DNA of 64,000 bases. Origin: Balneolaceae bacterium (GTDB lineage: Bacteria; Bacteroidota; Rhodothermia; Balneolales; Balneolaceae). Shown here one piece after another: positions 8,126 through 17,278 of the stretch; position 1 is the stretch's first letter, and every line of letters starts with the position of its first letter. Made by a program: the position numbers and the translations under genes. Below the pieces are notes generated by a model. It did not search any database and was not told where the DNA came from. It saw only the letters and a list, made by a program, of their open reading frames with translations. Location: NCBI GenBank assembly GCA_034521495.1, contig JAXHMK010000019.1, positions 62,001-126,000 of the forward strand, given 5' to 3'.

Positions 8126-10483
8126 TTGGCAAAAAAACAGATCAAATTCAGTAAAACCACAAAACGCCTCCTGATTGGTGTTTGCGCTCTTCCTTTTGTT
8201 ATCGCATTCATCTTTATCTCTATGGTTTACGGAGGCTTCTTTGGTCCCGTACCAGGATCGGATGAACTCTCATCTATCCAAAACTATGAAGCCTCTCAGG
8301 TATATTCGTCCGATGGAAAACTCCTTGGAACATATTACCTTCAAAATCGAACGGAAGTATCTCTCGGGGAGATCAATCCTCTGATGACCCGGGCGTTGAT
8401 AGCAGTTGAAGACGCACGATTCTACGAACACAATGGAATTGATGAACGGGCATTAGCGCGGGTTCTTTTTAAAACTATACTTTTAGGACAGGAAACCGGG
8501 GGTGGAAGTACCATTACCCAGCAGCTTGCAAAGAATCTATATCCAAGAGAGGAGAGCGGGTGGTTTCACCTTGTGGGTGATAAATTCCGGGAGATGATCA
8601 TCGCTCAAAGGCTGGAACGTGTCTATTCAAAAGAGAAAATCCTCTCTCTTTACCTGAACAGCGTTTCCTTTGGTGAGGAGATCTACGGAGTTGAAATGGC
8701 CGCCCGTCGGTTTTTCAGTAAAGATGCCGGCGATCTGAATCTGCAGGAGGCCGCTACCTTGACCGGAATGCTAAAAGGGACTTCCTGGTACAATCCAAAA
8801 AATCACCCGGAGAGGGCCAAAGAGAGAAGAGATATTGTTCTCGCACAGATGGTACGGTATGGATCTCTCTCACCCGAAATTGCCGATTCCGTTAAAGCTC
8901 TTCCCATGCAGGTCAATTACACACGAATCACTTCAAGTGAGGGACCAGCTCCCTATTTCCGCGAGCATATTCGCCAAAAAGTATCAAAAATTCTGGAATC
9001 TACTACAGCGCCGGGTGGAAAAAAATACAATATCTATACGGACGGACTGGAAATTCAGACCACAATTGATTCACGCGTACAAGAGGCGGCCGAAAAAGCA
9101 GTAGCCGTTCAAATGGAAGAGTTACAGGGACTGCTGAATCGTCAGATTGAAAGAGAGCCCATTTTTGAATCACAAGGCGATTCAACCATCCATTACGCCT
9201 GGCGGCAATCCGATCAATACCAGCAACTTAAAAATGCCGGCCGAACCCAAACTGAGCTTGACAGCATACTGTATACTCCGGAAAAAATGGATCTGTTCAC
9301 CTGGGATGGATATGAAACTAAATCAGTAACACCATACGATTCTCTGCGGCACTATTTATCTTTTTTGAACTCCGGTTTTTTGGCAATGAATCCTCAAAAC
9401 GGACAGGTATTGGCTTGGGTTGGCGGAATCAACCATAAGCATTTTAAGTACGATCATGTAAAATCAAAACGGCAGGTGGGCTCGGCTTTTAAACCAATTG
9501 TATATGCCGCGGCTCTCGAATCAGGTCTCAGGCCGTGTGAATATCGCAGGAATGTTCTTACTACCTACGAAGAGTATGAAGAGTGGACACCCCGAAACCA
9601 TGCCGATGAGTATGGCGGACGATATTCTATCTCGGCTGCTTTGGCCCACTCCTATAATACCATTGCTGTAGATCTTCTCATGGAAACCGGTATTTCTGAA
9701 GTTCAAACCACAGCACAAAAAATGGGAATCCATTCCTACATCCCGCCAGAACCCTCTATTGCTCTTGGAACAGCCGAAGTTTCCCTGATGGAATTAGTTA
9801 CTTCCTATACAACTTTTTTAAATGGAGGAAATCCATCTGCTCCCATTCTAATCACATCAATCAAAAACGCGCAGGGTGATGTTATATATCAGCCGGAAAG
9901 TGAAATTCCCGGTTATAATGAACAGATAGCTTCAGCTTTAAATAAAAAAGAATCAATTTCTCCGCGTACAGCCGCTACGATGGTTAAAATGCTTGAGAAA
10001 GCGGTAAACGAAGGAACCGGATACAGACTACGCTCTCGGTTTGGGATTAATCATGCACTTGCCGGAAAAACCGGGACCACCCAAAATTACACCGACGGTT
10101 GGTTTGTGGGTATGACTCCCGAAATGGTTTTTGGTACATGGGTAGGCGGCTGGAACTACCGGGTTCGATTTGATGGAGCGATGGGCTATGCTTCCCAAAC
10201 TGCTCTTCCAATTTCAGGTTATTTTCTTCAAAATCTTCAAACGTATCCCGATTTTGAACAACCCAATCAATTCTATGCTGAACAGACTCAGCTTTCCTAC
10301 CGGTTGAGTTGTCCCGACTTCAGGCCTGATAAATTTAGTGATCGTCTAAAAGACTTCTTCAAAGGCCGGGATGATGATGAAGCTGTTGTTGAAGATGGCG
10401 AGGAGAAAAAATCAATATTTGGCAGAATTCAAAATCTATTTACAAAAGATGACAAAGACGAGAAAGACAGTGAAGACAACTAA
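8126..10483 (+). CDS. Class A penicillin-binding protein 1A (peptidoglycan transglycosylase/transpeptidase)
   Basis: 785 residues from a TTG start (MAKKQIKFSKTTKRL). One N-terminal membrane anchor (VCALPFVIAFIFISMVYGG) is followed by a GT51 glycosyltransferase domain with EDARFYEHNGID (catalytic Glu near residue 95) and GGGSTITQQLAKNLYP. The transpeptidase domain has all three motifs: GSAFKP (SxxK, Ser near 452), HSYNT (SxN, near 508) and AGKTGTTQN (KTG, near 647). A short acidic Lys/Asp/Glu-rich tail ends the protein. It polymerises lipid II and cross-links peptides at the periplasmic face of the inner membrane. The gene is intact and appears to be transcribed alone. Confidence 0.93.
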   Translation: MAKKQIKFSKTTKRLLIGVCALPFVIAFIFISMVYGGFFGPVPGSDELSSIQNYEASQVYSSDGKLLGTYYLQNRTEVSLGEINPLMTRALIAVEDARFYEHNGIDERALARVLFKTILLGQETGGGSTITQQLAKNLYPREESGWFHLVGDKFREMIIAQRLERVYSKEKILSLYLNSVSFGEEIYGVEMAARRFFSKDAGDLNLQEAATLTGMLKGTSWYNPKNHPERAKERRDIVLAQMVRYGSLSPEIADSVKALPMQVNYTRITSSEGPAPYFREHIRQKVSKILESTTAPGGKKYNIYTDGLEIQTTIDSRVQEAAEKAVAVQMEELQGLLNRQIEREPIFESQGDSTIHYAWRQSDQYQQLKNAGRTQTELDSILYTPEKMDLFTWDGYETKSVTPYDSLRHYLSFLNSGFLAMNPQNGQVLAWVGGINHKHFKYDHVKSKRQVGSAFKPIVYAAALESGLRPCEYRRNVLTTYEEYEEWTPRNHADEYGGRYSISAALAHSYNTIAVDLLMETGISEVQTTAQKMGIHSYIPPEPSIALGTAEVSLMELVTSYTTFLNGGNPSAPILITSIKNAQGDVIYQPESEIPGYNEQIASALNKKESISPRTAATMVKMLEKAVNEGTGYRLRSRFGINHALAGKTGTTQNYTDGWFVGMTPEMVFGTWVGGWNYRVRFDGAMGYASQTALPISGYFLQNLQTYPDFEQPNQFYAEQTQLSYRLSCPDFRPDKFSDRLKDFFKGRDDDEAVVEDGEEKKSIFGRIQNLFTKDDKDEKDSEDN

Positions 10484-10527
10484 AAATCCAACATCTTCAT
10501 GTCTTGTCAACACCGGAATAACTGATA

Positions 10528-10685
10528 GAAGGCTTTGCAAAACTCTGACCGTCATCCTGAACCTGTCTGCCGAAGCTTAGCGCAGGCAGGCTTGATTCAG
10601 GATCTCCAGATACTGGCTATAAAGACGAATGGAGAATCTGAATCGAGTTCAGATTGACCGATAACCACGGTTTTGCAAAGCCTTC
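10528..10685. mobile_element. MITE family 1, copy 1 (5-bp target duplication TGATA)
   Basis: The element begins GAAGGCTTTGCAAAAC and ends GTTTTGCAAAGCCTTC, perfect 16-bp terminal inverted repeats. It is flanked by TGATA at 10523-10527 and again at 10686-10690, a 5-bp target-site duplication. It is 158 bp long, about 28 bp longer than the other copies because of an internal segment around 10560-10590 (GTCTGCCGAAGC...GCAGGCAGG) shared with the repeat at 7834. No coding capacity. Copies are at 26597 and 34780, with a shorter relative at 37089. Confidence 0.85.
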
Positions 10686-10903
10686 TGATACTCACAGACT
10701 TCCGAAGTCTCTCGAACCATTATTAAAGTTAACATGTCGAACCAATAACGTGAGTTTTGGATGTTGTTCTGAAAGAGTTCGGATGTCATATTCACCCAAA
10801 TTCTTATTCCTGACACAACATCTTATTTAGTTGCAATTTATGAATCAAATCTTAATTTGGTAGGAGTTACTTTCTTCAATATCAACTGCAATTTTTTTTG
10901 ACC

Positions 10904-11944
10904 ATGCACTCATTCAGATCTTTTGTACCTCTTTTAATCATTACTTTGATCACCGTTCTTTCCTGCACGTCAGATTCAATGGAAGAAAGCCGCACTATCA
11001 TGACAGTGAATGGACCCATTCAGGCTTCCGAAATGGATACCACTCTTGTCCATGAACATGTAATGGTCGACTGGATCGGTGCGGACAGTACCGGGTATCA
11101 CCGCTGGAACAGGGATGATGTTGTTGAAAGAGTTTTGCCCTTTTTCCTTGAGGCCAAAGAGAAGGGAGTGAATACCTTTTTTGATTTGACTCCCGCCTAT
11201 CTCGGCCGCGATCCATTTATCCTGGCAGAATTAGCCGAACAATCCGGACTAAACGTGATTACCAACACGGGTTTTTACGGGGCTGTTGATAATACCTATA
11301 TGCCTCAACTTGCTTATGAACGATCTGCCGAAGAAATTTCGAACATCTGGATTGATGAATTTGAAAACGGAATTGATGGAAGCGAAATCCGACCGGGATT
11401 TATAAAAATGTCCGTTGGATCTGAACAACCATTGTCTGAATTGCATCAAAAAATTGTGGATGCTGCCATCATAACTCATCTTGAAACAGGGCTGACTATC
11501 ACCTCACACACCGTTGGCAACATTCCTGCACATGAACAGATTGAACGACTTAAAAATAACGGAGTCTCTCCCACTGCCTGGGTCTGGACGCATGCACAAT
11601 CGGGTACTCTTGAAGGAAATCTTGAAGCTGCAAAAGAAGGAGCATGGATCTCGCTTGATAACGTAAATGATGAAGGCGACGGCACCGGAAATATTGAGAG
11701 GATTGCAGATCGAATCGGTAAACTGAAAGAAGCCGGTTTTCTGAACCAGATATTGATCTCTCACGATGCCGGTTATTATGAAGCAGATACCGAAAACGGT
11801 GGTGATTTCAGAGGATATACCGACATATTCGATTATCTGGTTCCTGAGTTGGAAGAGAGAGGTTTTTCGGATGAAGATATCGGTCAGTTACTTCTTCAAA
11901 ATCCCCAAAATGCATATGGGATTAGGATACGCAAGACAGAATAA
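10904..11944 (+). CDS. Phosphotriesterase-family metal-dependent hydrolase, lipoprotein
   Basis: ATG at 10904 (MHSFRSFVPLL) is preferred to the TTG two codons upstream. A lipoprotein signal ends in a Cys after LITVLS (near residue 20). The first metal-binding strand has the pattern LVHEHVMVDW (HxH), and later positions have ITSHTVGN and ILISHDAGY, the conserved histidine and aspartate of the amidohydrolase/phosphotriesterase fold; FIKMSVG near residue 167 places Lys where the family's carbamylated lysine sits. About 346 residues, the usual length. It is probably anchored to the envelope. Natural substrates are more likely lactones or esters than phosphotriesters, but the sequence does not say which. 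Confidence 0.82.
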   Translation: MHSFRSFVPLLIITLITVLSCTSDSMEESRTIMTVNGPIQASEMDTTLVHEHVMVDWIGADSTGYHRWNRDDVVERVLPFFLEAKEKGVNTFFDLTPAYLGRDPFILAELAEQSGLNVITNTGFYGAVDNTYMPQLAYERSAEEISNIWIDEFENGIDGSEIRPGFIKMSVGSEQPLSELHQKIVDAAIITHLETGLTITSHTVGNIPAHEQIERLKNNGVSPTAWVWTHAQSGTLEGNLEAAKEGAWISLDNVNDEGDGTGNIERIADRIGKLKEAGFLNQILISHDAGYYEADTENGGDFRGYTDIFDYLVPELEERGFSDEDIGQLLLQNPQNAYGIRIRKTE

Positions 11945-12209
11945 ACCTGGCTGTGGTTAACACTTCAGTAGATATTTGTATAGATTGTTTACTCAAAGAG
12001 ACGCCATGCATTTTTGCTATATCATTGGAGCGTAAGGCGATGTGCTTACTTTGATATCAACTCCGATTTTTTTCATCTTATCCTGATTATTTTAAGAATA
12101 ATATGAATAAAACTTGCATACGAAGTAGGGATAACCTCAATAGCGTTGGTGATATGCCAATGTTAGCGGGCATTGTAGAAAAACCGAAACGACAGAACAA
12201 AATATTAAT

Positions 12210-13013
12210 ATGATAACAATTCAAGAATTACTTTTTAATAGACAGCTCGACAGAAAATCCAAGATTAAACTTGTAAGACACAAAGACAGCCGACAAGATT
12301 TATACAATCTATACAAAACGAATAGAGAAGAATTTTTAGCATATCAAAACTCTCAATCAAAAGACGTTTTTAATGATGTTGATTTTATTGTTTCATTTAT
12401 CGGAGAAGAAGGCTTGCAATCTCGTTTTATAGGTGTTTACAGAATTAAGGATAGACAAAAATTAGCTGAAGACCACTTTGAATATAAAATGGAAGAAGTC
12501 ACAGAGTTGTTTGATGACTTAAAAGAACGTGTAATAATTCAATGGAGAAACGCTATTTCTTGGAATCAATGGATTAAAAATGAAATGGAAGTAATTCAAA
12601 TCCATCCTGGACTACATTACAAACAATTCACGGACTATTCAGACTTCATATTAAATTTTGACGAACTAAAAGAAATCATAAAAAATCAATACAGCGACTG
12701 GAAAAAAATGCTTTCAGCAACAAAAGGTGTTTACCTAATAAACGACACAAAAACAGGTAAACTTTATGTTGGTTCTGCATATGGAGAAGACTGAATTTGG
12801 GGACGCTGGTCAAAATACGTTTCAACAAATGGTCACGGAAACAATAAAACACTTAAAGAACTTATTGCAAATGACTCAAACTACGGACAAAATTTTCAGT
12901 TTTCAATTCTAATGCTTTTACCAAAAACAATAACAGCGGACGAAGCGATTAAAAAGGAAAGACTTTTTAAAAACAAATTAGGAACAAATTCTTTCGGACT
13001 TAACAACAATTAA
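12210..13013 (+). pseudogene. GIY-YIG nuclease family protein interrupted by an in-frame TGA
   Basis: The frame opens at ATG 12210, stops at TGA 12792-12794, and continues in the same frame to TAA at 13011-13013, total about 267 residues. The stop falls inside the GIY-YIG domain: upstream is GVYLINDTKTGKLYVGSAYG, downstream is IWGRWSKYVSTNGHGNNKTL. Relatives normally have a Gly at the stop position, so a GGA to TGA change is the likely cause. The last part (DEAIKKERLFKNKLGTNSFG) is the usual end of these proteins. The N-terminal part is an uncharacterised domain that often accompanies this nuclease. Probably inactive unless read through. Alternative: a sequencing error. Confidence 0.75.
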
Positions 13014-13016
13014 ATA

Positions 13017-13297
13017 TGAATTCACAAAGAGTAGTTACGCACGGTGGTGTAACATTAAATTTAGCTACGGTTAAATGTTTCAAGTTACAGACAAACATAG
13101 ACTTAGGGAAAACTAATGTGATGGTGGTTGAACACAAAAAACGTTAAGATTTTATTCAACACCCAAATACTGAAAAATATAAAAAACAAGAATATAATGA
13201 AGTGACAGAAGTTGAATATCCAAATTACGAATCAGCAGAAGCACACAGAAATAAATGAGAAGAAATCTGGCAAGAATTTTTAGATGACCAATCGTGA
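13017..13297 (+). pseudogene. Decayed small ORF following the GIY-YIG gene
   Basis: Starting at ATG 13017, one frame reads MNSQRVVTHGGVTLNLATV for 43 codons to a TAA, then continues DFIQHPNTEKYKKQEYNEVTE, a TGA, and EEIWQEFLDDQS before a final stop at 13297. The frame stays coherent over 93 codons with two in-frame stops, which suggests a small gene that has decayed by substitutions. I do not recognise a family. It lies inside the inverted-repeat-bounded module with the GIY-YIG remnant. Confidence 0.4.
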
Positions 13298-13375
13298 AAT
13301 AAACAACGACCCGCTAACAGCGTTAGAAACAAGCCTCCTTTAACTACATCTACTGAATTTTCGTATATTTAAATT

Positions 13376-13609
13376 ATGGAAAATCTAAAACATAGAGAAG
13401 AATTAATCAGAAGGATCAAAAATATTGAGGACAAAGATGTTCTTGATGAGATTTATCGTCTTCTGGATATAGATTTGGATGAATCGGTTTATGAATTAAA
13501 TGAACTTCAAAAATACGAGATAGAGCAAGCCCGCAAGGAACTTAAAAATGGCAAAGGTATTCCTTCCAATCAGGTGAACAAAGAAATCGATGAATGGCTA
13601 AAGAAGTAA
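13376..13609 (+). CDS. Antitoxin-like protein of a type II toxin-antitoxin pair
   Basis: 77 residues, charged, all-helical in appearance, with the C-terminal segment LKNGKGIPSNQVNKEIDEWL, typical of antitoxins that wrap a RelE/ParE toxin. The last 16 bp overlap the start of the toxin gene, so translation is coupled. No obvious DNA-binding domain can be named from sequence alone, although the N-terminal part could be a short helical dimerisation element. The assignment rests mainly on size, composition and the overlapping partner. Confidence 0.72.
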   Translation: MENLKHREELIRRIKNIEDKDVLDEIYRLLDIDLDESVYELNELQKYEIEQARKELKNGKGIPSNQVNKEIDEWLKK

Positions 13610-13890
13610 TTTGGTCGCCGTTAGCCAAACGAAAACGTAAAGAAATTCTCGAGTATTGGATAGAACACAATAAATCCAATACTTATAGTCTTAAGCTAAA
13701 CGAATTATTCAAACAAGCCGAGCATTTAATTTCCGAGCGTCCGAACATTGGCAAACCAACAAGCGACAAGTATGTCAGATTCAAAATTGTACGTGACTAC
13801 TTAATATTTTATGAGCAGGTTGACGAAAAAGTATATATTCTGACGATTTGGGACAGTCGGCAGAATCCCGATAAATTAGTTCTCCAGTAG
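13594..13890 (+). CDS. RelE/ParE-family toxin
   Basis: 98 residues. The start MAKEVIWSPLAKRKRKEILEY, the mid-region HLISERPNIGKPT, and the C-terminal strands VRDYLIFYEQVDEKVYILTIWDSRQNP fit the RelE/ParE superfamily fold; the RQNP ending is characteristic of the ParE-like branch. Family knowledge: RelE-type members cleave mRNA on the ribosome and ParE-type members poison gyrase. Which applies cannot be decided here. It overlaps its antitoxin by 16 bp and appears intact. Confidence 0.82.
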   Translation: MAKEVIWSPLAKRKRKEILEYWIEHNKSNTYSLKLNELFKQAEHLISERPNIGKPTSDKYVRFKIVRDYLIFYEQVDEKVYILTIWDSRQNPDKLVLQ

Positions 13891-13919
13891 AAATTAGAAC
13901 ACCAGAGAACTTTTGGACT

Positions 13920-14093
13920 ATGAAAATTAAAATAGAAAAGAAGAAAGATTTTGATGCAGTCGAATTGATGCAAAACAGGCGAACTCAGATCAGTAAAGAT
14001 ATTCAAGGTATGACCTTTGAGGAAGAGAAGAAATATTTTCAGGAATCAGCCGAAAAGCTCAAAAAGTTCAAGCCGGTAGGTAGCAATCGTTAA
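13920..14093 (+). CDS. Small hypothetical protein after the toxin-antitoxin pair
   Basis: ATG 13920 to TAA 14093 encodes 57 residues (MKIKIEKKKDFDAVELMQNR...), highly charged with a helical centre (QGMTFEEEKKYFQESAEKLKK). It starts 29 bp after the toxin stop on the same strand. Similar short Lys/Glu-rich proteins occur as antitoxin-like partners in Bacteroidota, but I cannot name a family. It may be a third member of the module. Confidence 0.5.
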   Translation: MKIKIEKKKDFDAVELMQNRRTQISKDIQGMTFEEEKKYFQESAEKLKKFKPVGSNR

Positions 14094-14108
14094 AAAATTG
14101 ATAGATCA

Positions 14109-14843
14109 TTAACTGTTATTGCCCGACCGATTGATCACATTCCCGTCCTCATCCCACTCAGCTAAGATATATCGCTCCTCTCGTTTGATATATTTGTCCA
14201 TCATCTCATCATCATAAGAGAAGCCGTGTTCTTCAAGAACATCCTGCGGCACACCGTCCCAAAATCCGGGAGTGTTCCCCTTATAGTCCATGTACTCAAC
14301 GCCCATTTCTGAGGTAAAAAACCCGGTCGACACCAAATCTCGCATTCGGTTGAAGAATCGCACTCCATACATCATTTCAGGCTCGGCTTCATCCGGCCAG
14401 GCGATCATATCAACCATCTCCATCTGTTCCTCTTCGGAACAATCAACAAATCTCTTACCGAACCGTTTATTGCATTCGCTGTCCAGCCACATCAACCCGC
14501 CGCGTGTTGGGTCCTGGAAAGGAGGGTAATCCTTCATCATAAATTCAATAAAATCGGGAACTCCGGCATCCGTGGCACTACCGGATTCCTCGTCAGCCGG
14601 AATAATGATATCCGCCAACACAGCTACTGTTGCCAATTCATGTTCTGTAAAAAAAGTTTGAGAACGGAATCGTGCATCACGCTTTTCTTCTTCTTCTGTT
14701 CGTCCGTAACCGGGACCGCCGCCATTCTCAGCAATTATTTCTTCACTTCTTCGGCGATCCTCTTCCGTACAGGAAGACGACATAAAAAGGGCCGCTCCCG
14801 CACCGCCTGCTAACAATAACTTTAGATGTTCTCGTCTGTCCAT
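14109..14843 (-). CDS. Gluconate 2-dehydrogenase subunit 3 family protein
   Basis: 244 residues. The N-terminus MDRREHLKLLLAGGAGAALF has a twin-arginine-like start and a hydrophobic core, followed by a Cys in SSSCTEE that could be a lipobox. The body has the family pattern FTEHELATVAVLADIIIPAD (about residues 65-84), then SATDAGVPDFIEFM and a mid-region around a GG-LMWLD segment. Family knowledge: this is the small, exported subunit of membrane-bound sugar or alcohol dehydrogenases. It lies about 100 bp downstream of the GMC oxidoreductase on the same strand, its natural catalytic partner. Confidence 0.85.
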   Translation of the reverse strand: MDRREHLKLLLAGGAGAALFMSSSCTEEDRRRSEEIIAENGGGPGYGRTEEEEKRDARFRSQTFFTEHELATVAVLADIIIPADEESGSATDAGVPDFIEFMMKDYPPFQDPTRGGLMWLDSECNKRFGKRFVDCSEEEQMEMVDMIAWPDEAEPEMMYGVRFFNRMRDLVSTGFFTSEMGVEYMDYKGNTPGFWDGVPQDVLEEHGFSYDDEMMDKYIKREERYILAEWDEDGNVINRSGNNS

Positions 14844-14944
14844 AATTATAATGTATTAATCTTTGAATTGAATTTAGTATTCGTAAATGCTGAATGGAAC
14901 AGATCATCCCCCTGCGCCCCCTTCAAAGGGGGATAACAAAAGTT

Positions 14945-16684
14945 TTAGAGATTTCCTTTTTCCATTTGATCGACGATATAATCTGATGTCCTCCACGACA
15001 AAGCCATAATCGTCCATGTGGGGTTTTTATCAGCCTGAGACACAAAACTACCGGCATCTACAACGAACAGGTTCTCACATTCGTGAGCCTGGGCGTACTT
15101 GTTCAAAACGGATGTTGAGGGATCATCGCCCATTCTTGTCGTTCCCACTTCGTGAATAATCCGTCCGGGGGCTGCAAGGTTATAATCCGTTTCGGGGCCG
15201 GGTTTATCCCCCAAAAGAATTCCGCCCATATTGGTAAGAATCTCTTCAAACGTATCATGCATATGTTTGGCTTGCTTCACCTCATGCTCACTCCACGTGT
15301 AGTTGAAGCGAAGCACCGGAATGCCATATTTATCCACAGTGTCGGGATCGATTTCGCAGTAATTATCGTAACGAGCGATACTCTCACCCCGGCCGGAAAT
15401 TCCAACCGTAGAACCATATAGTTTTCGAATATCCTGCTTCAATGCTGTACCGTATCCGCCGTTGGGTGATGGGTTTCCAAATTCATCTTTTATGTACTGC
15501 CGGGCCGAGTCCATACCAAATCCCGTACCGTAAAGCGGCATCCCCATACCTCCGTAATACTCAAGGTGGTACCCGCGCGGGAAATCAAGTTTGGAGTTAT
15601 CCCCCCACCAGGGTGTATAGACATGCATTCCGCCCACACCATCTTCATTATATCGCTTGCGATCAATCAGTTCCGGAATAATCGCCGATCGTGAAGTGCC
15701 CGTGGAATCATGGAGATATCGGCCTACCACGCCACTGCCGTTTGCCAGGCCATTGGGATGTTGTGCCGACTTGGAGTTCAACATTATTCGTGCAGTTTCA
15801 CAAGCGGAAGCTCCCAATACTACTGTCCGGGCTTTTACCTGGTACTCCTTCATATCTTCCTTGTTGATATAGAGAACTCCGGTAGCCAGGCCATCTCCGT
15901 TGGTTGTTACTTCACGGACCATGGCGTTGGTGTAAAGATCAACAGTGCCGCGCTCCATGGCAGGTTGCACAAGACATGTTCCGGCTGAAAAATCAGCATA
16001 CGCATTACAGGCCCGATTACACTGTCTGCAATAGAAACAGGCTCCTCTTCGATCACTTACGCGCCGGGTCAAAATTGAAAGCCGTGATGGAATTACCGGT
16101 ACTCCCGCCTGTTCTGCTGCTTTTTGAATATAGAGTTCATGAAGTCTCGGTTTTGGCGGAGGCAAAAAATATCCATCAGGATCATTGGGTAACCCTTCAT
16201 TCGTTCCAAAAACGCCAATCAGTTTATCAACACGATCGTAGTATGGGCTGATATCATTGTAGCTGATCGGCCAGTTCTCACCCAATCCGTCAATATCTTT
16301 CTTCTTAAAATCCTGCGGACCAAACCGTAGTGAAATTCGTCCCCAGTGATTCGTTCGTCCGCCAAGCATTCGGGATCTGAACCAATCAAACTCCGTTCCA
16401 TCATTCCGGGTGTAGGGTTCACCATCTATTTCCCAGCCACCCCACGCGGCATCGAAATCACCGAAATCCCGAACAGTACTGGCTCCTCTTCGGGGAGATT
16501 CCCACGGCCAGCGCAATTGGGTTCTGTATTCTTCCTGGGCAGGATCGAAATAGCCGCCGGCTTCCAAAACTGCAACAGAGAGTCCTGCTTCAGCAAGGAT
16601 TCTGGCAGCCATCCCGCCACCGGCTCCGGATCCAACAATTGCAACATCATATTTATCACCGGAAGATAGAATTTGAAAACTCAT
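14945..16684 (-). CDS. GMC family FAD-dependent oxidoreductase
   Basis: 579 residues. The dinucleotide-binding motif VAIVGSGAGGGMAARILAEA begins at about residue 14 (GxGxxG). SRMLGGRTNHWGRISLRF near 105-122 and the C-terminal FVVDAGSFVSQADKNPTWTI are the GMC signatures around FAD and the active-site His/Asn. A cysteine cluster CFYCRQCNRACN near residue 217 is seen in the bacterial sugar/cholesterol-oxidase-like branch. It oxidises an alcohol or sugar carbon and passes electrons to a cytochrome or quinone partner, probably with the subunit 3 gene next door. Substrate not determinable. Confidence 0.88.
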   Translation of the reverse strand: MSFQILSSGDKYDVAIVGSGAGGGMAARILAEAGLSVAVLEAGGYFDPAQEEYRTQLRWPWESPRRGASTVRDFGDFDAAWGGWEIDGEPYTRNDGTEFDWFRSRMLGGRTNHWGRISLRFGPQDFKKKDIDGLGENWPISYNDISPYYDRVDKLIGVFGTNEGLPNDPDGYFLPPPKPRLHELYIQKAAEQAGVPVIPSRLSILTRRVSDRRGACFYCRQCNRACNAYADFSAGTCLVQPAMERGTVDLYTNAMVREVTTNGDGLATGVLYINKEDMKEYQVKARTVVLGASACETARIMLNSKSAQHPNGLANGSGVVGRYLHDSTGTSRSAIIPELIDRKRYNEDGVGGMHVYTPWWGDNSKLDFPRGYHLEYYGGMGMPLYGTGFGMDSARQYIKDEFGNPSPNGGYGTALKQDIRKLYGSTVGISGRGESIARYDNYCEIDPDTVDKYGIPVLRFNYTWSEHEVKQAKHMHDTFEEILTNMGGILLGDKPGPETDYNLAAPGRIIHEVGTTRMGDDPSTSVLNKYAQAHECENLFVVDAGSFVSQADKNPTWTIMALSWRTSDYIVDQMEKGNL

Positions 16685-16890
16685 ATATACTGTGTTGAAT
16701 TAATTTCTGAGTACAACGTCTTATTCGTCGCACACATTACAATTTTTTCATTAAAAATTGAAACCGTTTATTTCAAATTTGGCTTGTTTCTGTTTGTGAT
16801 TGGAAGTTTTACAAATTGAAACATGTCAATCTCTGGATTGACAACAAAGCAAGCAACAAGTTTACTTTATAAATTATATCCTATCAACTA

Positions 16891-16919
16891 TTGACAACGG
16901 GCTGAATCCATTTTATATT
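16891..16919 (+). promoter_or_regulatory. Sigma-70-like promoter of the ars operon
   Basis: TTGACA (16891-16896) and TATATT (16914-16919) are separated by exactly 17 bp, close to the vegetative consensus. The start codon of arsR follows 25 bp after the -10 box, and a palindromic operator directly abuts the -10 on its downstream side. Seen directly in the sequence; use as a promoter is inferred. Confidence 0.72.
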
Positions 16920-16920
16920 C

Positions 16921-16936
16921 ATCGTAAAATTACGAT
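16921..16936. promoter_or_regulatory. Probable ArsR operator
   Basis: ATCGTAA-AA-TTACGAT is a perfect inverted repeat of 7-bp arms, 8 bp before the arsR start codon and directly after the -10 element. Family knowledge: ArsR/SmtB repressors bind palindromes of this type overlapping the transcription start. Binding would block initiation until arsenite releases the repressor. Confidence 0.72.
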
Positions 16937-16944
16937 ATACGATT

Positions 16945-17277
16945 ATGGCAATAACAAAAGCGAAATTATTTGAAGAAAACCAGGTTAAAACAGCCGAGTT
17001 TGCAAAAGCTTTAGGACACCCCGCCAGAATAGCCATTTTGGAAATACTGGCTCAGCGAGATACATGCATCTGTGGTGACATTACCGACCAGCTTCCATTG
17101 GCTCAATCCACAGTTTCACAACATCTAAAAGCGCTGAAGTCAGCCGGAATTATTAAAGGTGAAATTGACGGTGTGAGAACCTGCTACTGCCTGGATGAAG
17201 AAAACCTGGCCGAATTAAAGGCCATCATGGAAACCTTTTTAACAACTCTTTCAACTGAAAATTCAACATGCTGCTAA
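16945..17277 (+). CDS. arsR: ArsR/SmtB-family arsenic-responsive repressor
   Basis: 110 residues with a winged-helix core: [20 protein letters not shown] (about 24-43), then [20 protein letters not shown] (recognition helix) and a wing ending VRTCYCLDE. The Cys pair in DTCICGDI (near residues 41-43) at the start of the DNA-binding helix matches the arsenite-sensing site of ArsR, and two more Cys end the protein. It heads the ars operon and is followed after 1 bp by arsM. Autoregulation through the palindrome at 16921 is likely. Confidence 0.9.
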   Translation: MAITKAKLFEENQVKTAEFAKALGHPARIAILEILAQRDTCICGDITDQLPLAQSTVSQHLKALKSAGIIKGEIDGVRTCYCLDEENLAELKAIMETFLTTLSTENSTCC

Positions 17278-17278
17278 T

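Larger units (their letters stand above)
12131..13325. other. Cassette-like module bounded by GTTAGCGGG / CCCGCTAAC inverted repeats
   Basis: GTTAGCGGG near 12162 and CCCGCTAAC near 13310 are perfect 9-bp inverted copies bracketing two decayed ORFs. The left boundary also forms a hairpin (CGTTGG, 7 bases, CCAATG) and the right boundary a palindrome (CTAAC-AGC-GTTAG). This arrangement resembles integron attC-type cassette ends, but no integrase was seen and consensus attC boxes are not exact. The interior is AT-rich compared with flanking genes. Confidence 0.3.
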
